Source: Rhizobium sp. SSA_523
Lineage (GTDB): Bacteria; Pseudomonadota; Alphaproteobacteria; Rhizobiales; Rhizobiaceae
Reading direction: 5' to 3'
Assembly: GCF_030435705.1 (NCBI RefSeq)
Contig: NZ_CP129381.1
Location: 806,001-870,000 of the forward strand
DNA length: 64,000 nucleotides
Made by a program: the position numbers and the translations under genes. Below, one piece after another: positions 19,471 through 27,873 of the stretch (position 1 is the stretch's first letter; each line of letters opens with the position of its first letter). Below the pieces are notes generated by a model. It searched no databases, was not told the DNA's origin, and was given only the letters and a program-made list of their open reading frames with translations.

Positions 19471-21048
19471 ATGCGGACGCTTGTCAGATCAGCAGCAGCG
19501 GAAGGGTTCAGCCAGGCGCGAAGCGTCCTGATGCGCCTCGTCTACAGCCTGGTGACGAAACCCTACGCACTCTTTGGTCTGTTTGCGGCCTATTTCCTGC
19601 TCCAGACATTGATCCGCACCTTCCTCTCGCCTGCTTTGCGAATCGATGAGGCACAGCAGGTTCTCTTCGATCAATGGCTGGCTTTCGGGTACGACGCACA
19701 GCCGCCGCTCTACAACTGGTACCAGCAGATCCTGTTTTCCGTGTTCGGGATCTCGATCGCCGGCATTGCAATTGCGAAAAATCTCGTCCTCTTTCTGATC
19801 TTCTTCTTCTACATCAAGACCGCGAGGCTCGTTCTGACCGACCGGCGCCTGGTCGCTGTCGCGGCATTTGCGCTCTTCGTCATTCCGCAGGTCTTCTGGC
19901 AGGCGCAGCGCGACCTGACCCACACGACCATGCTGATGCTGAGCGTGACGCTGCTCCTCTACCTGATCGTGAAGGTCATCCAATCCGCCAGCCTGTCGCT
20001 CTATATCGGCATCGGCCTCTGCGTGGGCATGGCCTTTCTGTCCAAATACAACAGCCTCATTATTCTACCGGCGGTGCTTTTCTCCGTCTGGCAGCATCCG
20101 GTCGGGCGCGCCCGAATTCTCGATCGAAGGTTTCTGGTCTCCGTCGCGATCGCGGCCGTTCTGTGTGTCCCTCACCTTCTCTGGCTCTTCGACAATCTCG
20201 GCCTGGCCTCGGATGTCACGCTGCAACGCATGGCCGAGGACGCGCCGCGCGGCCGCCTGCTGCAGATCGCACTCGGCATTCTGACCTTCATCGGCGGGGC
20301 GGCCGTCATCAGCTGCGTTCCGGTAGCGCTGATCGCCCTGTCGCTGCGAGCGGGCGCAACGCCGAGGGAGCCGACCGGGAACCGTGACTGGTATCGCTTC
20401 TTCCGGACCTATTTCATTGCCATCGGCATCATCATGCTGGTGCTTATCTGCGTCATGACGCTGACGGAAATCCGCGACCGCTGGCTCCTGCCGCTGTTCA
20501 TGCCCCTGCCGCTGCTTGCAACGCTCTGGCTCGAGCAGTCAGGCTTCAATCTCGCCCGTTTCGTCTCGCGATTCGTGCCGATCGGTCTTGTCACGATGGT
20601 GCTGGTGCCTCTGGCCATTCTCGTCTCCCTGCCGCTGATGGCGCTGATCGGGCAGCGAACGAGCTCGAACTACGACTGGAAGGCGTTTGCCACCTGGTTC
20701 GAAACTCACGAGACACTCTCCCCCGCCCTGATCGTCACGGGCGACTGGCGGACGGGCGGCAACCTGCGCTTCCAGTTCAAGGATGTCCCGGTGGTGACCA
20801 TCACCTATGGTGACTTCGTGCCGGCAATCGACGTCTCCGACGCGCGGCCTATCCTCCTAGTCCAGACAACGGGCACGGAGAATTTTGCCGAAATGCAGGC
20901 CTGGCTGGCGAGGACCTATCACTTCCAGGTCGATATCAGCGACATCCGGTCCGTCGAGATCCCGATGTATGTGCCCACCAGAGACGAGACCCTTCGCTTC
21001 AACTACGCGCTGATCCGGCCTGCCGACATCACCGTCATCGGCAACTGA
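19471..21048 (+). CDS. GT39-type membrane glycosyltransferase (ArnT/PMT-like)
   Basis: A 525-residue integral membrane protein with about ten to twelve hydrophobic helices. The first extracytoplasmic loop carries LRIDEAQQVLFDQWLAFGYD, whose Asp-Glu pair is the catalytic acidic motif of GT-C enzymes of the ArnT/PMT_2 group; QPPLYNWYQQILFSVFG follows as in that family. The C-terminal 130 residues are a soluble periplasmic domain. These enzymes move a sugar from a polyprenyl-phosphate donor to lipid A, a glycolipid or a protein. It stands alone, with a weak hairpin after it. The start at ATG 19471 is uncertain; ATG 19531 is an alternative. Acceptor unknown. Confidence 0.85.
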   Translation: MRTLVRSAAAEGFSQARSVLMRLVYSLVTKPYALFGLFAAYFLLQTLIRTFLSPALRIDEAQQVLFDQWLAFGYDAQPPLYNWYQQILFSVFGISIAGIAIAKNLVLFLIFFFYIKTARLVLTDRRLVAVAAFALFVIPQVFWQAQRDLTHTTMLMLSVTLLLYLIVKVIQSASLSLYIGIGLCVGMAFLSKYNSLIILPAVLFSVWQHPVGRARILDRRFLVSVAIAAVLCVPHLLWLFDNLGLASDVTLQRMAEDAPRGRLLQIALGILTFIGGAAVISCVPVALIALSLRAGATPREPTGNRDWYRFFRTYFIAIGIIMLVLICVMTLTEIRDRWLLPLFMPLPLLATLWLEQSGFNLARFVSRFVPIGLVTMVLVPLAILVSLPLMALIGQRTSSNYDWKAFATWFETHETLSPALIVTGDWRTGGNLRFQFKDVPVVTITYGDFVPAIDVSDARPILLVQTTGTENFAEMQAWLARTYHFQVDISDIRSVEIPMYVPTRDETLRFNYALIRPADITVIGN

Positions 21049-21066
21049 CCCGCAGTTTGACGCCAG

Positions 21067-21085
21067 AGCCGGTCAAGCGCCGGCT
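21067..21085 (+). terminator. Short stem-loop after the GT39 gene
   Basis: AGCCGG and CCGGCT pair around a 7-nt loop, 18 nt after the stop codon. No U-run follows, so this is a weak terminator candidate. Confidence 0.3.
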
Positions 21086-21112
21086 GAACGCAGTCCGCCG
21101 CCTGCCAAATTC

Positions 21113-21178
21113 GTCATATGTATCCCAACTTTTCAAAGAAAGAGTTGTAGATCCGCGAAATTCATCATACCTAATAAG
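21113..21178. promoter_or_regulatory. Candidate FadR-type operators upstream of the regulator gene
   Basis: GTCATATGTATCC (from 21113) and ATCATACCTAATAAG (21164-21178) precede the GntR/FadR-family gene. The second ends 24 bases before its start codon. The TCATAYCTAATA core recurs in the promoter region of the heparinase/permease pair (24698-24741), implying one regulator acting at both places and autoregulation. Confidence 0.5.
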
Positions 21179-21202
21179 GGGAAATCTTACCGCAACGGAC
21201 TG

Positions 21203-21955
21203 GTGCGTGGACCTGTGACGATACAAACGAAAACTCGCGGCCGTCAGACAGGCTCTCTGGTTTCGAAAGTGAGCGACAGTCTGCGTCAGGCCATTCTCAG
21301 CGGCGACTATTCGCCCGGCGAGCGTCTGCCGAGTGAGATCGAACTGACCGAGGCGCATGGCGTGAGCCGAACCGTCATTCGCGAAGCGATCGCCGCTCTG
21401 CGCTGCGATGGGCTGGTCGATGTCCGTCAGGGCGCAGGCATTTTCGTTCTTCGGCCGGCGCATGCCAAACCAGCCGCACCAGGCGTCGACCGCCAGAGCC
21501 TGTCCTCCGACCTCGAAGTGCTTGAGGTCCGGACGCCCTTGGAAATCGAGGCGGCGGGGCTGGCGGCCCAGCGGCGCTCCCCGGCCCAGGAAGAGGCGAT
21601 CTTCGCCTGCCATGCAAGGCTTCTCGCCTGCATCGAGGCCGATCAGTCGATCCGCGAGGCCGATCTTGCCCTGCATATGGCGATTGCCACGGCCACCAAT
21701 AATCCGCTCTTCATGGCGTTTCTCGAACAATACGGCCCGGCTGCCATACCGCAATCGAAAGTGGTTCCGGAGCATCAGGGCGCCCAGCAGACCGCCTATC
21801 GTCGCCTGATCCACAAGGAGCACGAGGCGATCATTCTGGCGATCTCCGACCGCGACGACGCCGCCGCGCGCGATGCGATGCAGGCCCATCTACGCGGCAG
21901 CCAGATGCGCTACCGGGACATGCTGCGCGACATGCGCGGCATCTCCCAGGGCTGA
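21203..21955 (+). CDS. GntR-family transcriptional regulator, FadR/FCD subfamily
   Basis: A 250-residue DNA-binding regulator. The winged HTH covers about residues 20-85 (ILSGDYSPGERLPSEIELTE, then VSRTVIREAIAAL). The C-terminal FCD helical bundle (about 95-235) carries the Asp/His metal-ligand pattern in ADLALHMAIATATNN and EHEAIILAI. FCD regulators usually sense small organic acids or sugar acids such as uronates. Placement next to a lyase/GH88 locus and the shared operator-like motifs suggest it controls that locus, with a uronate-derived inducer as an inference. The start is GTG 21203; GTG 21215 is possible. Confidence 0.9.
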   Translation: MRGPVTIQTKTRGRQTGSLVSKVSDSLRQAILSGDYSPGERLPSEIELTEAHGVSRTVIREAIAALRCDGLVDVRQGAGIFVLRPAHAKPAAPGVDRQSLSSDLEVLEVRTPLEIEAAGLAAQRRSPAQEEAIFACHARLLACIEADQSIREADLALHMAIATATNNPLFMAFLEQYGPAAIPQSKVVPEHQGAQQTAYRRLIHKEHEAIILAISDRDDAAARDAMQAHLRGSQMRYRDMLRDMRGISQG

Positions 21956-22048
21956 TCGTATCCACTGCATATCAAGGGCATTGCAAGCGCCCGCTGAGGA
22001 GCACGCCCTCGTTGCCGCCGCCTTGCGCCGGCCTGGCTCGACAGGGTT

Positions 22049-22840
22049 TCAACCTTGCGTCTCGGAGCCCCAGAATTCAATCTGCGTCAGGGCCGGGTAC
22101 GGGGACGGATCGTCGGCCTTGATCAGCGTGTGAAGCTTTGCCCATTCCACCACCCGCCGCTCAAGCGGAAAACGCTGGCCGTTGCCGGACTTGCGCAGCG
22201 ACAATTGCGCGAGGCTGCCATCGGAGAAACTGATGCTGGCGCCCTGCCACCAGGCGTCGTGGGGGAAATCGGCCCGCAGATAAAGCACCACCTCGTCCAG
22301 GAGCACCGGCCGGCCGAAGTGGAGCGTCAAGGCCGCCTCCGGATCGCGATTGATGCCCCAGCTGGTGAAAGGCCAGAAACCGTGATCATGGCTGGCCCTT
22401 TCGCCATCGATCGCATTGCGGGCCGCAAAGGCCGCCTCTCCGCGTGTTTCGACATTGGCCTCCGCATGCGGAAATACCGCCGCATTGCCGTGCTGATCGA
22501 AGGGATTGAGGGCAAGATTTCGGCGCGCAGCAACTTCGCAGGGCTCGGCCTGGCGGACCTGCAGGCGATGGAGCTGCCCCTCGAATGCGAGCGGCGCATA
22601 GGTCTTGCGTGCATCGGAAAAGGGGACGACAAAGGCATATGGCGCCTCAGTCAGGTACAAGAGCGCCGGCATGACCCCGGCATCCAGCGAGACCCATGCA
22701 TGGCCGGCCTGCGAGGCGACAAGCTCAAGCCGGTCGCCTGGCTTATATTCCTCGCGATAGACAAGAACCGCCTCGCGCGCGCCGGTCGTCTCGCCCTTCA
22801 CCGTGCCTGCCGCATCGATCACCCTGAGGGTCAGTTGCAT
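22049..22840 (-). CDS. Unknown protein with a discoidin-like C-terminal domain
   Basis: A 263-residue protein with no signal peptide or membrane segment. Residues 1-110 are beta-rich and unassigned. Residues about 125-260 resemble an F5/8 type C (galactose-binding-like) jelly roll: FAARNAIDGERASHDHGFW, then ALTLHFGRPVLLDEVVLYLR, the usual start-of-domain Asn-Ala-Ile-Asp-Gly and the Leu-Asp-Glu strand. It begins 11 bases after the heparinase-family stop codon and must be cotranscribed with it. It may bind or process the same oligosaccharides in the cytosol. I do not recognise a named function; an enzymatic role is not excluded. Confidence 0.7.
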   Translation of the reverse strand: MQLTLRVIDAAGTVKGETTGAREAVLVYREEYKPGDRLELVASQAGHAWVSLDAGVMPALLYLTEAPYAFVVPFSDARKTYAPLAFEGQLHRLQVRQAEPCEVAARRNLALNPFDQHGNAAVFPHAEANVETRGEAAFAARNAIDGERASHDHGFWPFTSWGINRDPEAALTLHFGRPVLLDEVVLYLRADFPHDAWWQGASISFSDGSLAQLSLRKSGNGQRFPLERRVVEWAKLHTLIKADDPSPYPALTQIEFWGSETQG

Positions 22841-22851
22841 TTCTTCTACTC

Positions 22852-24648
22852 CTAGATGATCGTCAGCGTCAGCGTCGGCCCGGACAGAGGCACGGCAATG
22901 CGATAGAGACGCTCGGGCCAGCTCTGGCGCAGACGGGCGTCGGAAATGATGATGGTCTCGGCGGTGATCGCCCCGGCGCCCTCGGTCAGGATTTCCGCAA
23001 GCTCGCCGAGCCGGATCCGCCCCGCCTCAATGCTTGGCTCCTCCACCGTCATCAGGGACAGGACGGCCGGCCGTTTGCCTAGATGCTCGTCGCGGATTTC
23101 GAGCGCCCGGCCGCGCAGCAGCCGGACCCGCCGCCAATAGCGTTCGACCTTCGCCTCCGGCGGATAGGCACCGGCGAGATCGAGTGAGATCTCCGCCTCC
23201 TCCTCGGCGAAACGGACCTGCTGGTCGCGCGCCGCAAAGGCCTCGCCATCCGCCTGCATCACCTCGCCGAAACTCGGCACATTGTGATAGGCTGACTGCA
23301 TGGTCCAGATGTCGTAGCGACGGGGCGAAAAGGTCTTGGCGGTATAGGTCTCCACCCCGACATCGATGAGCAGAGGCCGACCATTCTTGTAGACGGTGAG
23401 ACTGCCGACATCGTTGTGGTTATGGCTCTCGCCATTGTTGCCACCCTTGACGGCAACGGCAAATTGCGCGTCCCGGACGATGGCGAGGCCTATGCCCGGA
23501 TAGAACCAGTCCGAGGCCGGCGGCGGTGGATCGGCCCAGCCGGCAATCTCCGCGGACGCCTCTATGGCCTGCAGGCGGTACCAGAGATTCCACTCCTCCT
23601 GCATCAAGGGCGAAGGCGACCGCCGCCAGCCTTCGGCTGCAAACGCCTGCAGCGCCGGCGAGCGTACCGCCCGGCCAAACAGGAATTCGCGCGCGCCGCA
23701 GGGTGGCACGATGGCGGCGGCATCGGCAAAATTGAAATAGCTGTCGCCGCTGACATGCATGCGCCAGATGAAGTCCGCCATATTGCGGATTTTCGGCTCC
23801 TGCCACACAGGCTCCATCAGGCCGGGCGAGGCCTTATCCAGCACGGTCATGGCGCCGAACAGACAGAGAGCCGCGTGGCGGTAATAGACGACCCCCTCTT
23901 CGCAGGCACCGTCTTCGGCGTAATCCTTGATGAAGGCGTCGAGGCTGTGCAGGGCCTTGTCGACCACCGCCTTGCGCTGACCCTGGGAGAAGGGCAGAAG
24001 GAAGCTTGCCAGAAGCACATTCTGGGTGATCCAGGCCGTCCAGTTGTTCATCCTCTCCTCGCCCCGGCCCATCCACCAGAAATGGCGGGAGAGATAAGGC
24101 TGCAGGATGCGCCGCTCGACCTCGCTTTCCAGCCGTCGCACAAGCGTCTCATCCGCAGCCGAGAGCGGCGCGCGCAAGAGCGAAAGAACGCTGGCTATAT
24201 TGGCCGCCGTTTCGGCTGCGAAGAGATCGATCACCGGCTCGGCCGGATCCGGCAGGGGTTTGCGCGCTCCGCCACGCTCATAGGCATTGTGGGCGGGAAG
24301 CTGCCAGCCGCTTTCCTCCGCGATCAGCCAGAGGCCGTCGATGATCGCGTCAAGATAGCGGCCTTGCCGGGAGACGCATTCGGCCAGCACCAGGTGGTTG
24401 AGCTTCAGCCGGCGGGCGAAATACAGCGCCTCGAAACCGGCCCTGTCACCCGTCCGGACATAGGCACGATAGTGGCTGGCGAGAATTTGCGTCCAGGGTG
24501 TAGACAGCGCCTGCTCACCCTCTTCCAGCAAGATCTGGGCGAGCTTCGGATCGAGAGCATCGAAGGGAGAGGTCGTAGACGCTGTTTGCGCCAGGGGCGC
24601 AACATCCCGCAGGACAGGCGCCACAAAATTCGCTCGCTCTATGAACAC
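22852..24648 (-). CDS. Heparinase II/III-family polysaccharide lyase, cytosolic
   Basis: About 598 residues. Residues 1-370 form the alpha/alpha-toroid (NNWTAWITQNVLLASFLLPF, YFNFADAAA). Residues about 380-480 are the heparinase II/III-like beta domain with GESHNHNDVGSLTVYKNGRP (406-425) and LIDVGVETYT. The family cleaves uronic-acid glycosidic bonds by beta-elimination; the His/Tyr-rich loops are present, but substrate cannot be deduced. No signal peptide is visible, so it should act on imported oligosaccharides. The start is GTG 24648, 7 nt after GGAGGAG; the frame is open to 24687 upstream. It is divergent from the permease operon across a shared promoter region with operator-like repeats. 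Confidence 0.88.
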   Translation of the reverse strand: MFIERANFVAPVLRDVAPLAQTASTTSPFDALDPKLAQILLEEGEQALSTPWTQILASHYRAYVRTGDRAGFEALYFARRLKLNHLVLAECVSRQGRYLDAIIDGLWLIAEESGWQLPAHNAYERGGARKPLPDPAEPVIDLFAAETAANIASVLSLLRAPLSAADETLVRRLESEVERRILQPYLSRHFWWMGRGEERMNNWTAWITQNVLLASFLLPFSQGQRKAVVDKALHSLDAFIKDYAEDGACEEGVVYYRHAALCLFGAMTVLDKASPGLMEPVWQEPKIRNMADFIWRMHVSGDSYFNFADAAAIVPPCGAREFLFGRAVRSPALQAFAAEGWRRSPSPLMQEEWNLWYRLQAIEASAEIAGWADPPPPASDWFYPGIGLAIVRDAQFAVAVKGGNNGESHNHNDVGSLTVYKNGRPLLIDVGVETYTAKTFSPRRYDIWTMQSAYHNVPSFGEVMQADGEAFAARDQQVRFAEEEAEISLDLAGAYPPEAKVERYWRRVRLLRGRALEIRDEHLGKRPAVLSLMTVEEPSIEAGRIRLGELAEILTEGAGAITAETIIISDARLRQSWPERLYRIAVPLSGPTLTLTII

Positions 24649-24697
24649 GGCATTGCTCCTCCGCGGTCGCTTCCCCTGCAACCGCACGATCCACTTA

Positions 24698-24741
24698 TCA
24701 TACCTATTTTGGCTTATCCAGCAGATTGGTCATATCTAATA
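24698..24741. promoter_or_regulatory. Two operator-like repeats in the divergent lyase/permease promoter region
   Basis: TCATACCTA (24698-24706) and TCATATCTAATA (24730-24741) repeat the core found upstream of the FadR-family gene at 21165. The spacing between starts is 32 bp, about three helical turns. They lie between the lyase start (24648, minus) and the permease start (24888, plus). Confidence 0.5.
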
Positions 24742-24887
24742 GGAATTTGTTTGACCACTGCAAAATCCATGCTATGCAGATCGTCGGAGGCCGACCCGCA
24801 GATCCTGCGGCCGGATAGCATGAAACGCGATTTTTTCGCAGACCCATCCGGTGGACATCCACGGATCCGGGCGGCAGGAGGAAACGG

Positions 24888-25838
24888 GTGAGCACGATAA
24901 GCCCAGTGATGTCAGACAGCCAGCGCCAGGTGGCCGGCCGCCGGAAAGTCCGCGTCGTGTCGAAGCGCCGGCGCCGGATCGAAGACGCGCTGATCGCCTA
25001 TTCCTTCATTGCGCCCAATTTCCTGGGCTTTGCCATCTTCACGCTCGGGCCGATCCTCTTTGCTTTCGCGCTGGCCTTCATGCACTGGGACGGATCGAAC
25101 CCGATCACCTTTGCCGGGCTGGACAATTTCTGGCGTCTTTTCGAAGACCCGGCCTTCATCGACGCCTTCTGGAACACGATCATCTACACGGCAGTGTCCG
25201 TTCCTTTGACTTTGGCCTGCGCGCTCGGCCTCGCCGTGCTTTTGAACCAGAAGATCTTCGGCCGGAATTTCTTCCGCACAGCCATGTTCTTTCCTTATGT
25301 CGCCTCCCTCGTCGCCGTGGCGGTCGTCTGGAACATGGTGTTCAACCCCGAAATGGGGCCCGTCAACATGCTGCTCTACACGATCGGCATCCCGCCGGAA
25401 AATCTGCCGGGCTGGGCCGCCGACCGCCATTGGGCCATGATCACGGTCATCCTGTTCGGGATCTGGAAGAGCATGGGCTATTATATGGTGATCTATCTTG
25501 CCGGCCTGCAGGGGATCAACTCCGAACTCTACGAGGCTGCCGGCCTCGACGGGGCGAATGCCTGGCAGAAATTCATCCACGTCACCCTGCCGCAGCTTGC
25601 CCCCACCACCTTCTTCGTCACAGTCATGCTGACGATCCAGTCCTTCAAGGTGTTCGACCAGGTCTACATGATCACCCAGGGCGGGCCAGGAACCTCGACG
25701 CTGGTGCTCGTCTACCACATTTATAACGAGGCCTTCATTTCCTGGGATCTCGGCTATTCCAGCATGATCGCCCTTGTTCTTTTCCTTCTGGTCCTGGTTG
25801 TCACCGTCGTCCAGTTCCGTCGGCAGCGGGAGGACTGA
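24888..25838 (+). CDS. Sugar ABC transporter permease (MalF-type)
   Basis: A 316-residue inner-membrane permease with six predicted helices after a basic cytosolic N-terminus. The coupling loop that docks to the ATPase is EAAGLDGANAWQKFIHVTLP, matching the EAA-x3-G-x9-I-x-LP signature of carbohydrate uptake transporter 1 systems. The start is GTG 24888, preceded by AGGAGG. It opens an operon of permease, permease, GH88, ATPase, YesL, binding protein, DUF2264 and fusion protein. The expected cargo is an unsaturated or uronate-containing oligosaccharide, judged from the enzymes encoded alongside. Confidence 0.93.
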   Translation: MSTISPVMSDSQRQVAGRRKVRVVSKRRRRIEDALIAYSFIAPNFLGFAIFTLGPILFAFALAFMHWDGSNPITFAGLDNFWRLFEDPAFIDAFWNTIIYTAVSVPLTLACALGLAVLLNQKIFGRNFFRTAMFFPYVASLVAVAVVWNMVFNPEMGPVNMLLYTIGIPPENLPGWAADRHWAMITVILFGIWKSMGYYMVIYLAGLQGINSELYEAAGLDGANAWQKFIHVTLPQLAPTTFFVTVMLTIQSFKVFDQVYMITQGGPGTSTLVLVYHIYNEAFISWDLGYSSMIALVLFLLVLVVTVVQFRRQRED

Positions 25839-25843
25839 TCGCC

Positions 25844-26680
25844 ATGAAGATCGCTGGCCACAAGATCAAAGGCTCGACCCTCGCCGTCTACCTGACCGTG
25901 ATCGTGATCACCGTCGTGATGCTGCTGCCATTCGCCTGGATGCTGTCCGCCTCGCTGAAGCTCGACCGCGATGTCTTCGCTTTCCCGATCGAATGGATCC
26001 CCGCGCAGCCGCGCTGGCAGAACTATGTCGACATCTGGACGAAGATCCCGCTCGCCCTGTTCATCTACAACACGTCCAAGCTGACGATCATCGTCACCAT
26101 ACTCCAGCTTCTGACCTCGAGTTTCGCGGCCTATGCCTTCGCCAAGCTCGATTTCCCTTACAAGAACACGCTGTTCCTCGGCTATATTGCGACCATCGCC
26201 ATGCCCTGGCAGGTCTACATGGTCCCGCAATTCCTGCTGATGCGCGAGTTCGGCCTGAACAATACCCACCTCGCCCTGATCTTCCTGCAGGCTTTCACCG
26301 CCTTCGGCGTCTTCCTCATGCGGCAATTCTACATGTCGATCCCCAACGAGCTTTGCGAGGCGGCGCGGATCGACGGCATGAACGAGTATCAGATCTGGGC
26401 GAAGATCATGCTGCCCCTGTCGAAACCGGCTTTGTCGACGCTGACGATCTTCACCTTCGTCACGACCTGGAACGACTTTCTGGGGCCGATGATCTATCTG
26501 ACGAAGACCGAGCTGAAGACCATCCAGATCGGCCTTCGCATGTTCATTTCGCAATATTCGGCCGAGTACGGACTGATCATGGCCGCCTCCGTGGTGGCGC
26601 TCATTCCGGTCCTCGTCGTCTTCCTGGCCCTGCAGCGCTTCTTCGTCGAAGGCGTCGCATCGTCAGGCTTGAAAGGTTGA
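25844..26680 (+). CDS. Sugar ABC transporter permease (MalG-type)
   Basis: A 278-residue partner permease with six hydrophobic helices and the EAA loop EAARIDGMNEYQIWAKIMLP. The C-terminus RFFVEGVASSGLKG is the standard ending of MalG-type subunits of carbohydrate uptake systems (GLKG). It begins 5 bases after the first permease gene. The pair should form the heterodimeric channel that receives substrate from the binding protein at 29766 and is driven by the ATPase at 27874. Confidence 0.93.
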   Translation: MKIAGHKIKGSTLAVYLTVIVITVVMLLPFAWMLSASLKLDRDVFAFPIEWIPAQPRWQNYVDIWTKIPLALFIYNTSKLTIIVTILQLLTSSFAAYAFAKLDFPYKNTLFLGYIATIAMPWQVYMVPQFLLMREFGLNNTHLALIFLQAFTAFGVFLMRQFYMSIPNELCEAARIDGMNEYQIWAKIMLPLSKPALSTLTIFTFVTTWNDFLGPMIYLTKTELKTIQIGLRMFISQYSAEYGLIMAASVVALIPVLVVFLALQRFFVEGVASSGLKG

Positions 26681-26685
26681 CCCCC

Positions 26686-27858
26686 ATGGATGCCGCGCTG
26701 CGATCCGCCCCGACGCCGATTACCGATCAGGAGATTGCGGCGGCCCTCGATATTGCCGTAGACCAGGTGCGTCGCAACCTGCCGAGCTTCACCTATGCGG
26801 CGCAGAACCATTCCAGCGTCGGCAATCTCTATCCGCCGGTGGCCAATGACCAATGGACGGCCGGCTTCTGGCCGGGCGAAATCTGGCTGGCCTTCGAGCA
26901 TAGCGGAGACAAGGTGTTCCGCTATGCGGCGCAGATCCAGGTGCAGAGCTTCCTGCACCGGATCGAGAACCGCATCGAGACCGATCACCACGACATGGGC
27001 TTCCTATATTCGCCCTCCTGCATCGCGGCGTGGAAACTGGTGGGCGACGAAGACGGGCGCAAGGCGGCGCTCCTGGCGGCCGACCAGCTCATTGAGCGCT
27101 ACCAGCCGGTGGGCCAATTCATTCAGGCCTGGGGCCGCAAGGGCAATCCCGATGAGTACCGCTATATTATCGACTGCCTGCTCAACCTGCCGCTGCTCTA
27201 CTGGGCAACGCGCGAAACGGGCGATGAGCGCTATCGCGAAATCGCACTGACCCATGCGCGCACCACGCTTGCCAATTCGGTCCGGCCTGACGATTCAACC
27301 TATCATACCTTCTACATGGATCCGGAAACCGGCGCCCCGGTGCGTGGCGCCACCAAGCAGGGCTATAGCGACGACAGCTTCTGGGCGCGCGGCCAGGCCT
27401 GGGGCATTGCGGGCATGGCGCTCTCCTATCGCTACGAGCGGCTGCCGGCCTACAGAGAAGCCTTCGAGCGCCTGCTGCGGTTTTATCTCGAAAGACTGCC
27501 GGCGGATCTCGTTCCCTATTGGGACCTGATCTTCACCGAAGGTTCGGACGAGCCGCGTGACAGCTCATCCGCATCCATCACGGCCTGCGGCCTCCTGGAG
27601 ATGGCGGAGCTGGTCGAGCCGGAGGAGGCAGAGCGCTACCGCGATCTGGCCCGGCGGATGATGAAGAGCCTGACGGAAGCCTATGCCGTGAAGGACCCGG
27701 CCCTATCGAACGGCCTGGTCCTGCATGGCACCTATTCCAGGAAGACCCCGCACAATACCTGCCGCGGCGAAGGCGTCGACGAGTGCGTATCCTGGGGGGA
27801 CTATTATTACATGGAAGCACTGACGCGCCTGTCGCGCCGCTGGTCTTCCTATTGGTGA
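26686..27858 (+). CDS. Glycoside hydrolase family 88 (unsaturated glucuronyl/galacturonyl hydrolase)
   Basis: A 390-residue alpha6/alpha6-barrel enzyme. Characteristic segments are QWTAGFWPGEIWLAFE, TDHHDMGFLYS (first catalytic-region Asp), YSDDSFWARGQAWGIAGMAL (second catalytic-region Asp), and the ending HNTCRGEGVDECVSWGDYYY. GH88 enzymes hydrate the 4,5-double bond of the unsaturated uronic acid made by polysaccharide lyases and so release it. It therefore completes the work of the heparinase-family lyase in the same locus. No signal peptide is present. The start is ATG 26686, 5 bases after the permease; the frame is open much further upstream only because it overlaps the permease gene. 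Confidence 0.92.
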   Translation: MDAALRSAPTPITDQEIAAALDIAVDQVRRNLPSFTYAAQNHSSVGNLYPPVANDQWTAGFWPGEIWLAFEHSGDKVFRYAAQIQVQSFLHRIENRIETDHHDMGFLYSPSCIAAWKLVGDEDGRKAALLAADQLIERYQPVGQFIQAWGRKGNPDEYRYIIDCLLNLPLLYWATRETGDERYREIALTHARTTLANSVRPDDSTYHTFYMDPETGAPVRGATKQGYSDDSFWARGQAWGIAGMALSYRYERLPAYREAFERLLRFYLERLPADLVPYWDLIFTEGSDEPRDSSSASITACGLLEMAELVEPEEAERYRDLARRMMKSLTEAYAVKDPALSNGLVLHGTYSRKTPHNTCRGEGVDECVSWGDYYYMEALTRLSRRWSSYW

Positions 27859-27873
27859 TCGCGTGAGGGGATA

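Noticed and set aside
24888-26680. Interpreting the two transporter permease pairs (24888-26680 and 40266-42007) as a recent duplication
   Set aside because: Their EAA-loop sequences and neighbours differ clearly, so they look like separate members of the CUT1 family.
25774-26685. A long N-terminal extension in frame with the GH88 gene
   Set aside because: It runs through the second permease in another frame. The GH88 family sequence begins at ATG 26686 just after the permease stop codon.
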